A DNA stretch of 64,000 nt from Cristatella mucedo (GCA_009760855.2 WPIO01000026.1:2796001-2860000), one strand, 5' to 3'; shown: positions 22,707-32,533, counted from the stretch's first letter. The notes: generated by a model not told the origin, from the sequence alone. Translations and numbers: made by a program.

Positions 22707-23400
22707 GTCAGCGGGATAGTCGCACTGATGCTCTTCATTACCGAAAGAAAGACTGGCCAAAGCAAACACACCATGTGCCTGGGAGTGACCCCATCCGAGA
22801 ACCTCCTCTTGCCGACAGCAAGAAAGTGCTACTTCCTCTCTTGCAAGTAAAGTTTGGACTAATGAAAAACTACATTAAGGCTCTGTACCAAGACTGTAAT
22901 ACCTTTAGGCACTTACAAGAAAATCTATCTCAAATTAGCTGGGTAAAAAAGCTGGTATTTTTGTTGATCCACAGATAAGATGATTGTTTAAAGACACACA
23001 GTTTACATAACACTAAACAGGGTTAGACTTGCTGGTGCGGAATGGATTAAGGTTTGTGATTAAGAACTTTCTCGGCAATCAAAAGTCTGCTGACTGTGCA
23101 CGAATCGTTGAGAACATGATTTATTGATGCACGGCACGTAGCAGCAGGATGAGTGCTACGATTCTTTTTGTAAACTCTCATCTTGAACATTTTCAGTCAA
23201 ATTTATGAGCATTCAGCGAGAAACCGAGTGAGAGGTTTCATCAGGACATACGTGAAATGGAGCATGGAAATTAAGGTAGCTGGAATGTTAACACGATGGC
23301 CGATGACTGTTCTAGCCTGAAGCACCACAATCTAGCTGCTGAGCGTAGCAGAAAGTCGAGAAAGAGGCAGTTTAAAAGCAGTCGACTAAATGAAGGAAGA
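21600..23400 (+). pseudogene. Decayed copy of an unnamed multicopy animal ORF family
   Basis: Several broken plus-strand frames match, in order, a repetitive uncharacterised protein family I recognise from many animals, whose formal name I do not know. Blocks are YFGCKLGAQHKTWAPHIV (about 21655), FGVAMIWNDST (21766), a KKNKHNIEYPNLPDAPHSDE stretch in another frame (about 21850), FIDSS (about 22275, family form LFIDSSKRSLK), a decayed VLLL-LQG block (about 22455), then after an inserted LINE-A tail DALHYRKKDWPKQTHHVPG (about 22730) and KVLLPLLQVKFGLMKNYIKA (22830). RGFIRTYVKWSME (about 23240) matches a GERFHQDI.TME block. The usual protein is one long frame; here at least six frameshifts or stops break it. 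Confidence 0.6.
22509..22706 (+). mobile_element. LINE-A 3' end nested in the multicopy ORF relic
   Basis: Starts in the 3' UTR (AACCACATTTGCATGCTGAC), continues through the hairpin AAAGCGCCTAGAGAGAGATT...GAGGGCGCTTT and ends in about 9 ATT units. The host reading frame CCATGCTTTTTAT on the left continues directly with GTCAGCGGGATAG on the right, so the empty site can be read off. Confidence 0.85.
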
Positions 23401-23930
23401 CTTGTGTTTAAATTGTACATTACCTACATGATACTGGCATTTAACAATTGTAAATACTTTACGTATTGCCTTTGAGAGTATCGTAAAAAAATTCAAATTG
23501 TTAAAAATCTTGACATGCTGGGTTAAAACGTGTTGCAGATTCTGAAAAAACATCCCAAAATGTACTCGAATCAACTATTAGATTGAAAACAACTGACAAA
23601 AGATTTCATTTACAGGCCATTGTAATCAGCCATAATCTGGCTAGTTTAGCTGGCGCCATCGTCTCACAGTCAGCCAGGAAATAAACCATGCTAGCTTGCC
23701 TGTCTCGTTGGACAGAAATCAACCAGATTAAATGATCCCGAGTGAAGAGCTGTCGCCGAGCTAGAGACGGCAGAGTAACCAGTCTTTCATGCCCATGACG
23801 ATCAGAGTGGCCACCTCACAAGGAATTCTTAGCCGGTCCTCCTGCTGCAAGCCCTGCTGCAGCTCACCAAGTTAGAACCAGGCATACAAGACTGGGCTAC
23901 CCTGCTCAGCCTAGCCAAAAAAGAGACAGG
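23401..23930. other. Unassigned stretch
   Basis: No gene or repeat recognised. Confidence 0.45.
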
Positions 23931-23934
23931 AGAC

Positions 23935-25660
23935 TAGTCGTAATAATAGTATTACTAATACATTTGTATAGCACTCTCAGAGAACTCAATCTCTTTCTAG
24001 GCACTTTATATTTGTTGCAAATAAAGCATGATCGAATGGTTAGTAATTGCATGTTCGATGACAACAAGCATAACATGGTTAGAGGTGATAGCCACAGGTT
24101 CAGCATGCCAATATGGTTAGTGGCAGCATGCACAGTGTCAACATGAATAAGCACACAAGGACGAATCACAGGGACCTACTAAATGCAGTGATAAATAAAT
24201 GCAATTTATTTTAGCTTCTTTTTAAATGTGGCCAGGTCAGGAGATGTCGTAACTTAAGTCGGAAGTGAGTTCCAGGCTTTGGGAGCATGCAAACTAAAGG
24301 CAGAGCCTCCAAAGGATTCTAAGTTCGTGTGATCTGTAGGTAAACGATTAGATTCAGAAAAGTGGGCAGTACTAGTCTTAGCCTGGTGGGGGAGTAGATC
24401 TGATATGTAGGCTGGAGGCAAACAGTGCACTGCTTGACGGTGCTAGTGCAGGTCGGCGATAAGTGGCATGATGTGGCAACAGCAACGTTCACGACAGACA
24501 AGCCTTTCTGCTGAATTTGGCACAATCTGTAAGGACCTAATTTCACAGGGCGGTAGACCAGCAAGCAATGAGTAACAGAAGTCGAGACAGGATATCAAAA
24601 ATGCATGAATTAGTTTTGATTTAGGATCCCTGTCCATGCAAACCCGAATTTTAGCAATGCTATGTAGCTGAAAGTGGACTGACACTTGACTGTGGAGCTG
24701 ATATGGTCATCTAATGAAAGGTCACTTTGGAACATGACACCTAGATTTCGTGCAGATTCAACAGGAGATAAGCTGGCAGAACTGATTTTGGGCGTTAGGT
24801 TTTCCAATTTCTGAATCTCACTTAGTTTGCCCATAACTAGTAAGTTGGTTTTGTTGTCATTCAATTTAAGAAATTGTGTTGTAATCCATGTGGGGATATC
24901 ATCAATACATGCAGCAAGGGATTTGTGGGAATTCGATGTGTTCGAGAGCTGGGAGGGATCAATCAAAGTAACAACTGAGTATCGTCTGCATAGAAGTGAA
25001 AGCCTAGGTTGCCTGACCATCACATCGGCAAGAGAGTGAGAGTATAAATAATGAAAAGAACCAAACCAAGCACTGAGACCTGAGGTACCCCATACTGTAG
25101 TGCTTCCTTGGATGATCTTTTTCTGGTCACATCAATACTCTGGCATCTCCCACTAAGATAGGACTTAGGCCACTGTAGTGCAGTGCCAGTGATGCCCAGG
25201 CGAGATGGAAGGCACTCGAGAAGGACTTGGCGATCGACAGTGTTAAAGGCTACCCAAACGATTGAGCAAAACAAGCGGGGAGACTTTACTTAAGTCGGTA
25301 CACCCGAAGCAATGCCGACTCTGTAGGGTGATTAGCCCTAAAGCCAGACTGGAACTTACTAGCTAGGTCTGAACTTTAAATATTTGAGTTCAGCTGGTCT
25401 GCCACGACTCGTTGGAGTGTTTTCGGTAGGAATGGTAGAAAGGAGACTGGTCGGGAGTTGCCCAAGTTCTCTTGGTCTAGTGCTGCTTTTTTGAGTAGTG
25501 GCCTGACTGCAGACTTTTTTCTAGGCACTTCACAGATTTATGATGTTGGTTATGCATGGCAGCAGCAGATCTATGCCTCGAAGAGCAGAACAGAGGGAAT
25601 AGGGTCTGGAGGACTGGTTGTGACCAGTCCACTTCTCCATGCTCAAACCTAAATGAGGCT
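23935..25660 (-). mobile_element. LINE-A with RT region, decayed
   Basis: Minus strand. Tail and hairpin at 23935-24010, 3' UTR to 24200, post-RT region at 24319-24700 (CLDFCYSLLAGLPPCEIRSL), and the C-terminal half of RT at 24700-25020 (IDDIPTWITTQFLKLNDNKT, ESARNLGVMFQSDLSLDDHI). The RT core is at 25020-25274 (LLECLPSRLGITGTALQW, then a mutated PQVSVLGLVLF for the PQGSVLGP block), and the RT start and linker extend to about 25660. The YADD motif region falls at a frame break. Not functional. Confidence 0.8.
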
Positions 25661-26165
25661 ATAAATGCAGCAGCAGATGTACAACTCACGTGATATAGAC
25701 AGAGTTGTAGAACTGGCTGCCAACTCACACCCTTCGAACGTAGCCGGCTCTAGCCACACATCTCAGTCTGGTGATCACACAGCTGATAGCAACAACGATG
25801 AAAATAGATAACCAATATTTCGGGGCTGTCGTCATTGCTTTTAGGAGCGCTAGAGGCCATGAACTACTCTAGAGCAAAGCTTAGCATGGTGAGCAGCTGT
25901 GCTTAATCTAACGAGTCTCGTAAGGCAAACAAACAAGCCTGCCCCCTGCCTCAGGGAAGTGCTAAGGGGTTTGTTTACATAACTAAAGAGACTAAATAAA
26001 ACAAGGGCAGCACAGTTTCACGGGAACGTTTTGTTTTTACTCCTTATGCTGTATCGTCGGTTTGCTATCCTAAACGTTTCTTGCTTTTTCTACTTGATTT
26101 ATGTCTACTTGTTTTCAGCTTTTAGTACGTTGCAATGAAAAAGTCACAAAATGAACAGCAGACCA
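25661..26165. other. Unassigned stretch
   Basis: No recognised feature. Confidence 0.45.
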
Positions 26166-26167
26166 TT

Positions 26168-26285
26168 TTGCCGTGCTGACTGAGCTCAGTGGTTAAAGGT
26201 GCTGGCCTTGACCAAGGTCAAGGTGAATGCTCTTAAGGTCATGAGCTCGAGCAATGTGGCCAGATATAAGAGTGTTGCCCATCCG
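26168..26285 (+). repeat. SINE-B head, degraded
   Basis: GCTGACTGAGCTCAGTGGTT, AAGGTGCTGGCCTTGACCAA and GGTCATGAGCTCGAGCAATG correspond to the tRNA-like half of SINE-B. The 3' hairpin is not recognisable. Confidence 0.5.
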
Positions 26286-26380
26286 CTGTTTGTTAGCAAA
26301 TATAACATATGCGAGCTGAGCTACCTCAGCAAGCTAAGAGCACACCAGAAGCAGCCGATCAGTCTGGATTGGTGACCTAC

Positions 26381-26590
26381 CCTTTAGGTCGGGCACCAAG
26401 GTCACCAGTGTGCCTGTGTGCAGACAGTTCAGCTTGCAAGCCAAGGTTAGAGGCCACGATGAGAGGGGAGCACAGCCTGGTGCAGCAGCACTACGTCTGG
26501 CCAGGCTGGGTATGCAGACCTGGCAATCCTGGACAGCTCGCTCGCTGTCATCAGGCAGCCTCGAGCGATTACTCGTACAAAGAACGCTTG
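26381..26590 (-). CDS. Candidate exon 7 of the PKD/Ig-repeat gene
   Basis: Acceptor GATGATGGCAG precedes 26590 and donor G|GTAGGTC follows 26381. The exon is open for 69 complete codons with phase 1 at both ends, in the same phase as the exon at 26.69-26.82 kb. It encodes PLTLACKLNCLHTGTLVTLV near its end. The domain match is weak, and part of this DNA resembles the non-coding-looking segment at 26.96-27.11 kb, so it could be a repeat rather than an exon. Confidence 0.25.
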
Positions 26591-26688
26591 CTGCCATCAT
26601 CACAAGGAAGCATGAAAGCACCCCAGCAATCACAGTAGTCTTTTGCAATCGCAAGCGCAGCACCAGCAGTGAGTACGCCCCAACCTAC

Positions 26689-26823
26689 CCAGCTTCGTAA
26701 CGAATGGACCAGCCGACGTGACATGAATCAGTGTTGGTTTCGAATAGATCCGAGAAACTCTGTTAAAAGCAGTGGCCTTGCAGATCGTGGTCCCATTAGG
26801 AAGATTGTGCAATCGAAACAATC
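26689..26823 (-). CDS. Candidate exon 6, second half of a PKD/Ig-like domain
   Basis: Preceded by TTATTCTCTGTAG and followed by G|GTAGGT. Phase 1 in and out, 44 complete codons open. It encodes FRLHNLPNGTTICKATAFNR then a block ending in TLIHVTSAGP. The pattern 'G-T-x-x-C/V-x-A-x-A-x-N-x-V-S' followed by a strand ending in V/T is typical of the last two strands of PKD or Ig-like beta-sandwich domains. It would complete the domain begun in the preceding exon. The protein would be extracellular, probably a large repeat receptor or adhesion protein. Confidence 0.5.
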
Positions 26824-26954
26824 CTACAGAGAATAAGCTGCCAGCATCGAGCAACAGTGGACGAAAGAATCACCTGTAGCATGATGATCAAAACAAGAAG
26901 ACCGTGTGCGGTGCCTCCACCAAGACCACGACGAAGCCTAGAGCTGCCGCAGCT

Positions 26955-27110
26955 GCAGGAAAGCCTAGTGACAGGGACGCCTTGGCACAGTCCAGCCGGG
27001 CTCCTGCTTGCGGGTCTGCCTAACAACCAACAGGTCAAGGCCAGCTTAGAGGCCGAGCACCACCAGGAAGAGGGCAAAAGGTTTATGTCTGCCTGGGCCA
27101 CTGGGTGCAC
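26955..27110 (-). other. Segment resembling 26.44-26.55 kb (possible duplicated exon or repeat)
   Basis: On the minus strand, CGGCCTCTAAGCTGGCCTTG aligns with TGGCCTCTAACCTTGGCTTG near 26455. Upstream pieces of the two segments also align, as do the encoded SKLALTC and WPLTLAC. It lies inside a predicted intron. Either an exon duplicate without clean splice phases or a dispersed repeat. Confidence 0.35.
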
Positions 27111-27263
27111 GCATATTCAATCCACCCATCGGCTTTTAATATGAAATGTATTATACCTCTGATGGTTAATGTGTTTGCTGGCTAAGCATTCTTCGTTTTC
27201 TGCTAAAATAATGTATTCACAGATTGTGCATTTAGATTTAAAAGATACAAGAGCCACGAGTAC

Positions 27264-27575
27264 CAATTTCTGACAGACACTTCTGGGCCGTGACTATATT
27301 TACACGAACAGCTCGCCTAGAACCTGGCAAAAGCAGGACATTATACTTTATCTCTGGTTCTAGCACAGAAAAGACCTCTGCCGGCTCAAAACTTGCCAGC
27401 TGACGCAGCACATCTGATGTGACCGTCCGCGGGGCAGCTAGGCTTGCATTATAGCTGGCTGTGTGAATCGAGGCATCTGCTGCCAGTTTTGGGCATGCCT
27501 GAATTCTGCGAGGAATAAAGGGGGTGGCTCCAGAGGAAGAGGGAATCCTTGGCTCTTGGTTCACATTACTTTGCC
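27264..27575 (-). CDS. Candidate exon 5, end of one PKD/Ig-like domain and start of the next
   Basis: Acceptor GCCTCCTTCTTAG before 27575; 103 complete codons open; phase 1 in. It joins in frame to exon 4, the junction creating GDGGQSNVNQEP (a GDG turn is a hallmark of PKD domains). ASIHTASYNASLAAPRTVTS matches the end-of-domain pattern of exons 3 and 6, and EVFSVLEPEIKYNVLLLPG starts a further domain. The donor is uncertain: G|GTACTC at 27264 or an earlier CAG|GTTCTA, both phase 1. No paralogous intron separates the two domains here. Confidence 0.5.
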
Positions 27576-27692
27576 CTAAGAAGGAGGCTGTGCCGACGTG
27601 AGAGCAGAGCCTCGGAGTCTCTTTGCGTGGCTGGTGGTTGCTGTCGAATTTGCTCGTCCGTTTTCGTACAAGATAAGGAAGGAATCACTCAC

Positions 27693-27851
27693 CATCCCCG
27701 ACCGTGCTGGTTATCGGCATCAGGCCTTCACAGTCGAGAGTTGTCGTCGCCGGCAGTGGATAGCCAGTTACGGAGTACTTCAGAATTGCATCTCCATGGG
27801 GGGACATCACCAAGTCACCGGGCTCGGTTATAAATGTTAGTACAGTTGCAT
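27693..27851 (-). CDS. Candidate exon 4, first half of a PKD/Ig-like domain
   Basis: A strong acceptor (TTTTGTGTTTCAG) and a strong donor (G|GTGAGTG) flank 52 complete open codons, phase 1 on both sides; the other two frames have stops. Residues FITEPGDLVMSPHGDAILKY and SVTGYPLPATTTLDCEGLMP follow the beta-strand pattern of PKD or I-set Ig domains ('EPG-x-L-V-x-S-P-x-G-D-A-x-L-x-x-S-V-T-G'). The position of the first Ig cysteine is Tyr and no Trp follows, which favours PKD over Ig or implies a degenerate Ig. This is the best-supported exon of the set. Confidence 0.55.
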
Positions 27852-27978
27852 CTGAAACACAAAATTACATGAAATTCCTCGTGTGCAGAAGCGCTCCGAA
27901 TCAGCGACCACCATTTAACAGAGGGGTACAGCAGCTCGTTGTAAGATCTTAGGGCCCCATACAAATGAATTATATATA

Positions 27979-28037
27979 TGTGTGTGTGTGCGCGCGCGTG
28001 CGTGCGTGCGTGTGTGTGTGTGTGTGTGTGTATATAT
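27979..28037 (+). repeat. (TG)n/(CG)n microsatellite
   Basis: Alternating purine-pyrimidine run TATATATG(TG)n(CG)n(TGCG)n(TG)nTATATA in a predicted intron. Such sequence can adopt Z-DNA. The preceding CCCCATACAAATGAATTATA resembles a SINE-B 3' end. Confidence 0.9.
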
Positions 28038-28217
28038 TCTAAATGTTGTCACTATTTACTATTCAACTTTCAATCTCTCTGGCACCCTTTTTCTACCCTT
28101 CCCATCTAATCATGTGCCACCTTCTGACGGTCTTTGCTCTGTTTTGTTCCGTGTCTCTGATTCTCTCTAGTTCTATTTTGTCTATTTCCCGCCTCTTCTG
28201 ATTTTCTCTGTCTGCAT

Positions 28218-28360
<143 letters not shown>

Positions 28361-28418
28361 CATTCAGTCTACTTGTTCATTATCTCTAATCCTCGTCTTT
28401 CCCGAAAGAATCAGCTAC

Positions 28419-28528
28419 AAGCAGATGCTTTCGTGTGCACAGATCAAAAGGCAGCCCATCAGTGCCAACCCGATGGACAATCGCGCTGAATTCTATGACC
28501 AATGGCTCAAACACAAACACTGCTTGCA
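28419..28528 (-). CDS. Possible extra exon, first half of a PKD/Ig-like domain
   Basis: An acceptor-like GCGATCGATGCTTTAG precedes 28528, and CTGCTT|GTAGCT could be a weak donor. It encodes QAVFVFEPLVIEFSAIVHRV followed by a block ending in DLCTRKHLL. This resembles EVFSVLEPEIKYNVLLLPG...VNIVTAQKCL of exon 5. Phase 1 in, phase 0 out; the phase 0 partner exon is not found downstream, so it may be skipped, decayed or wrong. Confidence 0.3.
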
Positions 28529-28609
28529 CTAAAGCATCGATCGCCAATTGCCCATCGAAGGCATGCTTCCGCCTGGCTCTTACTTTTAACATCTATGCAG
28601 AGTGCGAAC

Positions 28610-28766
28610 CTTCGGGTGACGTCGGGATAGCGGCTTGTGGCTTCGCCCTTGTAGCATCTATGCTCCAGGGTGCTTGACGTGATGCCTGGGTCACAGCCGT
28701 TACATAAATATGTGCATGTGCCATCGTGGCCGTCGCAAGTGTGGCTTCTCTGACATCCAGGAATTT
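28610..28766 (-). CDS. Candidate exon 3, second half of a PKD/Ig-like domain
   Basis: Acceptor GGGTCGTCAG before 28766, donor G|GTTCGC (weak) after 28610; phase 0 in and phase 1 out, compatible with exons 2 and 4. It encodes KFLDVREATLATATMAHAHI and YVTAVTQASRQAPWSIDATR, the pattern H-x-Y-V-T-A-V-x-x-A-S that closes PKD-type domains. A competing frame over the same DNA is Cys-rich, looks EGF-like and also ends at a GTAAGA donor; I prefer the first because it matches the other exons. Confidence 0.4.
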
Positions 28767-28937
28767 CTGACGACCCGCTGCCAACGTCGATACTCATCAA
28801 AGCCTACACAGCGCAAATCTGGCATTTAAGCATTCGCAATTGTGGTGACAGGTGGCACATGACGTACTCCATCAATGCATGGACAATGCATGCGACTAGA
28901 CACGCGAGAGCCCAAGGAACAAGAGTGGCTGCAGAGC

Positions 28938-29480
28938 TTAATAATAATAGTAGTAATACATTTATATAGCACCCTCTGACAATTCAATCTCTTTCTAGGC
29001 ACTTTACATATGCTGTGAAGGAAGCAGGATCAAATGGTTAGCTGTAACATGCACAGTGTCAACAGGCAAAACATGGTTAGAGGTGACATGCACAGTGTCA
29101 ACATGTAAATATGGTTGATAGGAGCATGCACAGTGTTAGCATGAACATGACACACAGAAGACGAACCACAAAGACCCACTAAATGCTGGAATAAACAAAT
29201 GAGTTATTAACTTCTTTTTAAATGTTGTCAAGTCAGAGAATGTCTCGACGTCAGTCGGGAGTGAGTTCCGGGGTTTTGGTGCATCCGAACTAGAGTCTCC
29301 GAAGGATTTGAGGTTCCTATGAGGAATAGCTACACGATTTGAGTCAGAAGAGCAGGTGGTACGATGCCTGGCCTGATGGGAGAGTAGTTCTGATAGGCAG
29401 GCTGAAGCCAGATAATCGAAGGGACATAAAAGTGATTGACAGAAGTTCGAAGTCGATTCACTGCTTCAGCTTGAGTACAT
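28938..29480 (-). mobile_element. LINE-A, 5'-truncated
   Basis: (AAT)n-like tail and hairpin arm GCACCCTCTGACAATTCAAT at 28938-29005, 3' UTR to about 29200, then the C-terminal ORF2 (reverse complement of the block encoding WNSLP and TTFKRNLK). Lies in a predicted intron of the minus-strand gene, in sense orientation to it. Confidence 0.75.
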
Positions 29481-29902
29481 GATTGCCATGGCCACCAAGC
29501 CACCTGGTCGCATTGAAAAAAGACTGAAGCACCGAAAGTCACAAGCTTTAGGCACTTCAGCAGAAATGAACTTTAAATATCTGCCATAAAACCACCAAAA
29601 ACATGAGCTGGTGCTTTCTCGGCAGTAACAGCGTGAGACACAAGAGACAAACAATTCCCTCAGTGAGAAAATGAGCAGTGGGAGCTGCATGTTCAGTCGT
29701 GGTTGAAAAGGAGCTGCATGTGCACGCAGGGTATATTGTATAATATGATAACATGGGATCACTTGCATCAGATGCCTAGGGCTTAAAAAATTCGCAATCT
29801 GTGCACGGCATGACAGAGGCAAGTAACTAACATAAAACAACAGCACGAACACTGGGACTAGATAATAAAGAAAGTAATGTGGCCGAGATAGCAGCTCAAG
29901 AG
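29481..29902. other. Unassigned stretch (predicted intron)
   Basis: A 128-codon minus-strand frame at 29466-29852 shows no recognisable domain and overlaps the LINE-A end. No feature is called. Confidence 0.4.
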
Positions 29903-30013
29903 ATAATAATAATAATAATAATAATATTGCACTTGATAAAGCGCCCTCAGAGAACTTAATCTCTTTCTAGGCGCTTTACATTTGCTGCAAAGTGATACGC
30001 AATAGAGATAGAA
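29903..30013 (-). mobile_element. LINE-A tail, about 110 bp
   Basis: (AAT)n followed by the complete 3' hairpin AAAGCGCCCTCAGAGAACTT...CTAGGCGCTTTACATTTGCT. Nearly identical to the tail at 16908. Confidence 0.9.
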
Positions 30014-30419
30014 CTCATAGGGATATCACAAAACTGTGAGCAGTGTTCGGGACTTTAACCCAGTGGTTCTTGAAACCAGAGGCAAATGTCATGCCGATTC
30101 ACCGAGATACAGGATCAGCTGGTCTGGAATAGACGTTAGGAGTAGGTGCTTGGACTGATGCTGGGCATCAGAGCCAGCAAAGCTCTGCTCGGTTCCTCCA
30201 CCAGCGTCTACCTCTCACAGCGTCAGACTCGGCCAGCCCTAGTTGCAGGCAGTCCATATTCCCTTACAGCAGTTCTGTTTTGTCATGGATTGTGGTCTAC
30301 ATTGTATGAAGTGTCACTGCGAGATCACTTTTCACTGGCTTAGCATTGCTCAGCTCAGGGGTGGCCGCTCAAGCCTGAGCGCTCCAATATTTTCGAGTGC
30401 CGTTGGCATTCGAGCTCCA

Positions 30420-30540
30420 CACGAGCTTGTCAACTGCACCAGCGAGGGAGGCTCACGTAGCGTGCAATATCTGTTGGCAGGGGCGTGGAACTGATGACAG
30501 ATATGATCGGCCGACCCTTTGGTCCGTGCTGCGAGAGCGC
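30420..30540 (-). CDS. Possible alternative second-half exon
   Basis: An acceptor-like TTAACTGTATAG lies before 30540. Residues HICHQFHAPANRYC and SLVQLTSS resemble the TICKATAFNR...TLIHVTSA ending of exon 6. Its phase (1 in) would pair with an alternative donor inside exon 2 (ACCG|GTGAGA), and no clean donor follows. Weak. Confidence 0.2.
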
Positions 30541-30727
30541 CTATACAGTTAAGTTTGCGTACAGGATCTCCTATTGATATGTGCATTTGTTAAATAGCTA
30601 CAACTGAGCCTCGGCAGTCACACGTTGGCAGCCACTTGACCCCTGACACCCTGGTGACCAACCCTTTCCAACTAAAAGCAGACAGCAGTGTCCAGGGCAT
30701 CATTTTCAGAGCCACGTCGATACTCAC

Positions 30728-30861
30728 GGGTCCTTTGGTGGTATTCACTCGTGCCACGACGTGAAACGTCAAGTTCTCACCGGTGATGGCTTGATATGTG
30801 GCGACATCGCCATTGCCCGGGGTCAAGAGGGGCCCAGGCTTGAGGATGTAAAGGTCCATTT
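30728..30861 (-). CDS. Candidate exon 2, first half of a PKD/Ig-like domain
   Basis: Acceptor CTGCTTTTCGCCCAG before 30861 and donor CCC|GTGAGT after 30728; 44 complete codons open, phase 1 in and phase 0 out. It encodes MDLYILKPGPLLTPGNGDVA and TYQAITGENLTFHVVARVNT. The pattern 'I-x-x-PG-x-L-x-x-P-x-G-D-A/V-x-x-Y-x-x-x-TG' is shared with exon 4, so the two are copies of one repeated extracellular domain. Confidence 0.5.
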
Positions 30862-31120
30862 CTGGGCGAAAAGCAGACAGTCACGTCAGCAAAGCTGCCC
30901 GAAAACCTTGCCCAGAGCAGGCGAAACTGTTGAGTGAAAGCACTGAAAGCACCAACCTAGGAGCAATGTGTGGCGAGTAACCTACGATTTACGAATAATG
31001 AGTGGCTGGCCAAGCAAAGGCAAAGGGCAATGAGCAAGAGTTCAGTATTGAACAGAACGACAGAGGCTGAGGCCGGCAAGATTCTGAGGAAAGAAAGGCT
31101 GAAGAACTGTCGAAGCAGGG

Positions 31121-31240
31121 ACACACATGCACACGCATGCACATACACAAACACACACACGCGCGCACACACATACACGCACACGTGAACACACACGTGA
31201 ACACACACACACCCACGCACGGACACACGCGTGCACACAG
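31121..31240 (+). repeat. (CA)n-rich microsatellite, interrupted
   Basis: Imperfect CA/CG alternating run. Long Cys/Val frames on the minus strand are artefacts. Confidence 0.9.
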
Positions 31241-31261
31241 AAATATGCAAAAACACAAAAT

Positions 31262-31625
31262 TAATAATAACAATAACAAAAGATCGTGTGATTGACACCG
31301 TAAGAGAACCGAATCTCTATTCAGATGCTTCATAACTTGCTGCATGAGAAACAATAATCGAGGGTTGATGTCATGCACAATATAATGCTTAGAAAAACAG
31401 CAAAAGCACGAAAGAAGACTCCTGAGGCCTATCGGCTAGTAGGACTGCTGGTGGATGATATGCACAGCATCGTTCACAGGTAAGCAATCATAGCATACCT
31501 GAACAAAGAACAAGTTCACTGGGCCAGTAAAAGCTGAGCAGAACAGGTGCATCTTCAGCTGAGACTTACATGATGCCAATTCATTACAGGTGGGGACAAA
31601 ACCGAAAGAGAGTTTCATACTTCAG
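31262..31625 (-). mobile_element. LINE-A 3' end, decayed
   Basis: Degraded hairpin arm CGTAAGAGAACCGAATCTCT at 31300, 3' UTR, then CKSQLKMHLFCSAFTGPVNL at 31500-31580, matching FKRNLKTHLFRTAFSGSL of the 4.9-kb copy. Confidence 0.65.
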
Positions 31626-32037
31626 GTGCACACAAGCTGGATAAGTTTGCACTTCTGACAAAACGCCAGGTCTGTCTAGCCCATATGCCCTTTGGTTTAT
31701 GGTTCACACAAATAAAGCAAATACTAGTAAACATAGGCTTGAAAAGGCAGCCAAAAAGTAGAAACTCCACTGTTGAGGGCAGGGCATTTAAAAACTATTT
31801 CAGGTCCTATAAATTCATAGTGGCTAACTTAAAATTGTACCGAGCCAAATCATAGATCGATAACCTGAAAGCACCATCGCCCATCTCAACTGTCCCCAAG
31901 CAAGTCTACAGTGATCCCAACGGCAACTCCTCCAGGCATTTAGCTAGCATCCTTGTATCATTGTATGAATGAGGGGAGGTCGGTCCGAGGTCATTGGTCA
32001 CCCCGGGCAAGGTCAAAATAAGGCCTTCATCAGTTTA

Positions 32038-32262
32038 TTCTTGGAGAGTTGTGTCTAGCACGCTCACAGCCTAAGCGGCTTTCGGTACGCATTCGGTAGC
32101 CAACAGACTTCATCTCTCACAACAAAGAGAAAGTGGGAAGCATAGCAGAGTCAGGAGAGCAGTTGAGGTAGTGAGCAGCATGGAAGTAGCAGCTCAGGAC
32201 CGCTGGAAAGGATTAGCCATAGTCGGCAGCATGAGAGTAGTTGCCATTGTATAAGGATCCAG
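32038..32262 (-). mobile_element. LINE-B 3' end
   Basis: The reverse complement carries the blocks coding for SVGYRMRTESRLG-like residues and the 3' UTR start. On the plus strand GGCTTTCGGTACGCATTCGG, TAGCCAACAGACTTCATCTC and AGAAAGTGGGAAGCATAGCA are diagnostic. No ACATT tail remains. Confidence 0.8.
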
Positions 32263-32431
32263 TGTAGCTTTGCTTATCCATCACCAGTCCTGATGCAGGT
32301 TAAACCCACGACGGCTCTAACTATTTACAGCAGGCAGCTAATGAATAAGTTCATCTTGAATTTACTTAACAGTATTTGTCGATCGGTGGTGCCTCTTTTC
32401 CGAAAGAGTGTAGCTGAAATATCTGTGCTAC

Positions 32432-32533
32432 CATGACACTGGCACATCGGTCTTAGCCCAGGGATGAGGTGCTCGCATTCCACGACCCGGGTTGCTGTTT
32501 CGAGTGACACTGCAATAAATCCTGTATTACTCA
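32432..32533 (-). CDS. Candidate exon 1 (most 5' recognised), part of a PKD/Ig-like domain
   Basis: Acceptor CCTGCACCTATTTGCAG before 32533, donor G|GTAGCA after 32432. 102 bp, phase 1 in and out. NTGFIAVSLETATRVVECEH then LIPGL aligns with TGYPLPATTTLDCEGLMP of exon 4 (TG-aromatic, T-x-T, EC/CE, L-x-P). It joins in frame to exon 2. No start codon or signal peptide exon was identified with confidence. Confidence 0.4.

Noticed and set aside
29466-29852. 128-codon minus-strand frame in a predicted intron
   Set aside because: No recognisable domain, overlaps a LINE-A end, and lacks the domain pattern of the neighbouring candidate exons.
30957-31378. 113- and 129-codon minus-strand frames rich in Cys/Val
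   Set aside because: They run across an interrupted (CA)n repeat, with no domain outside it.
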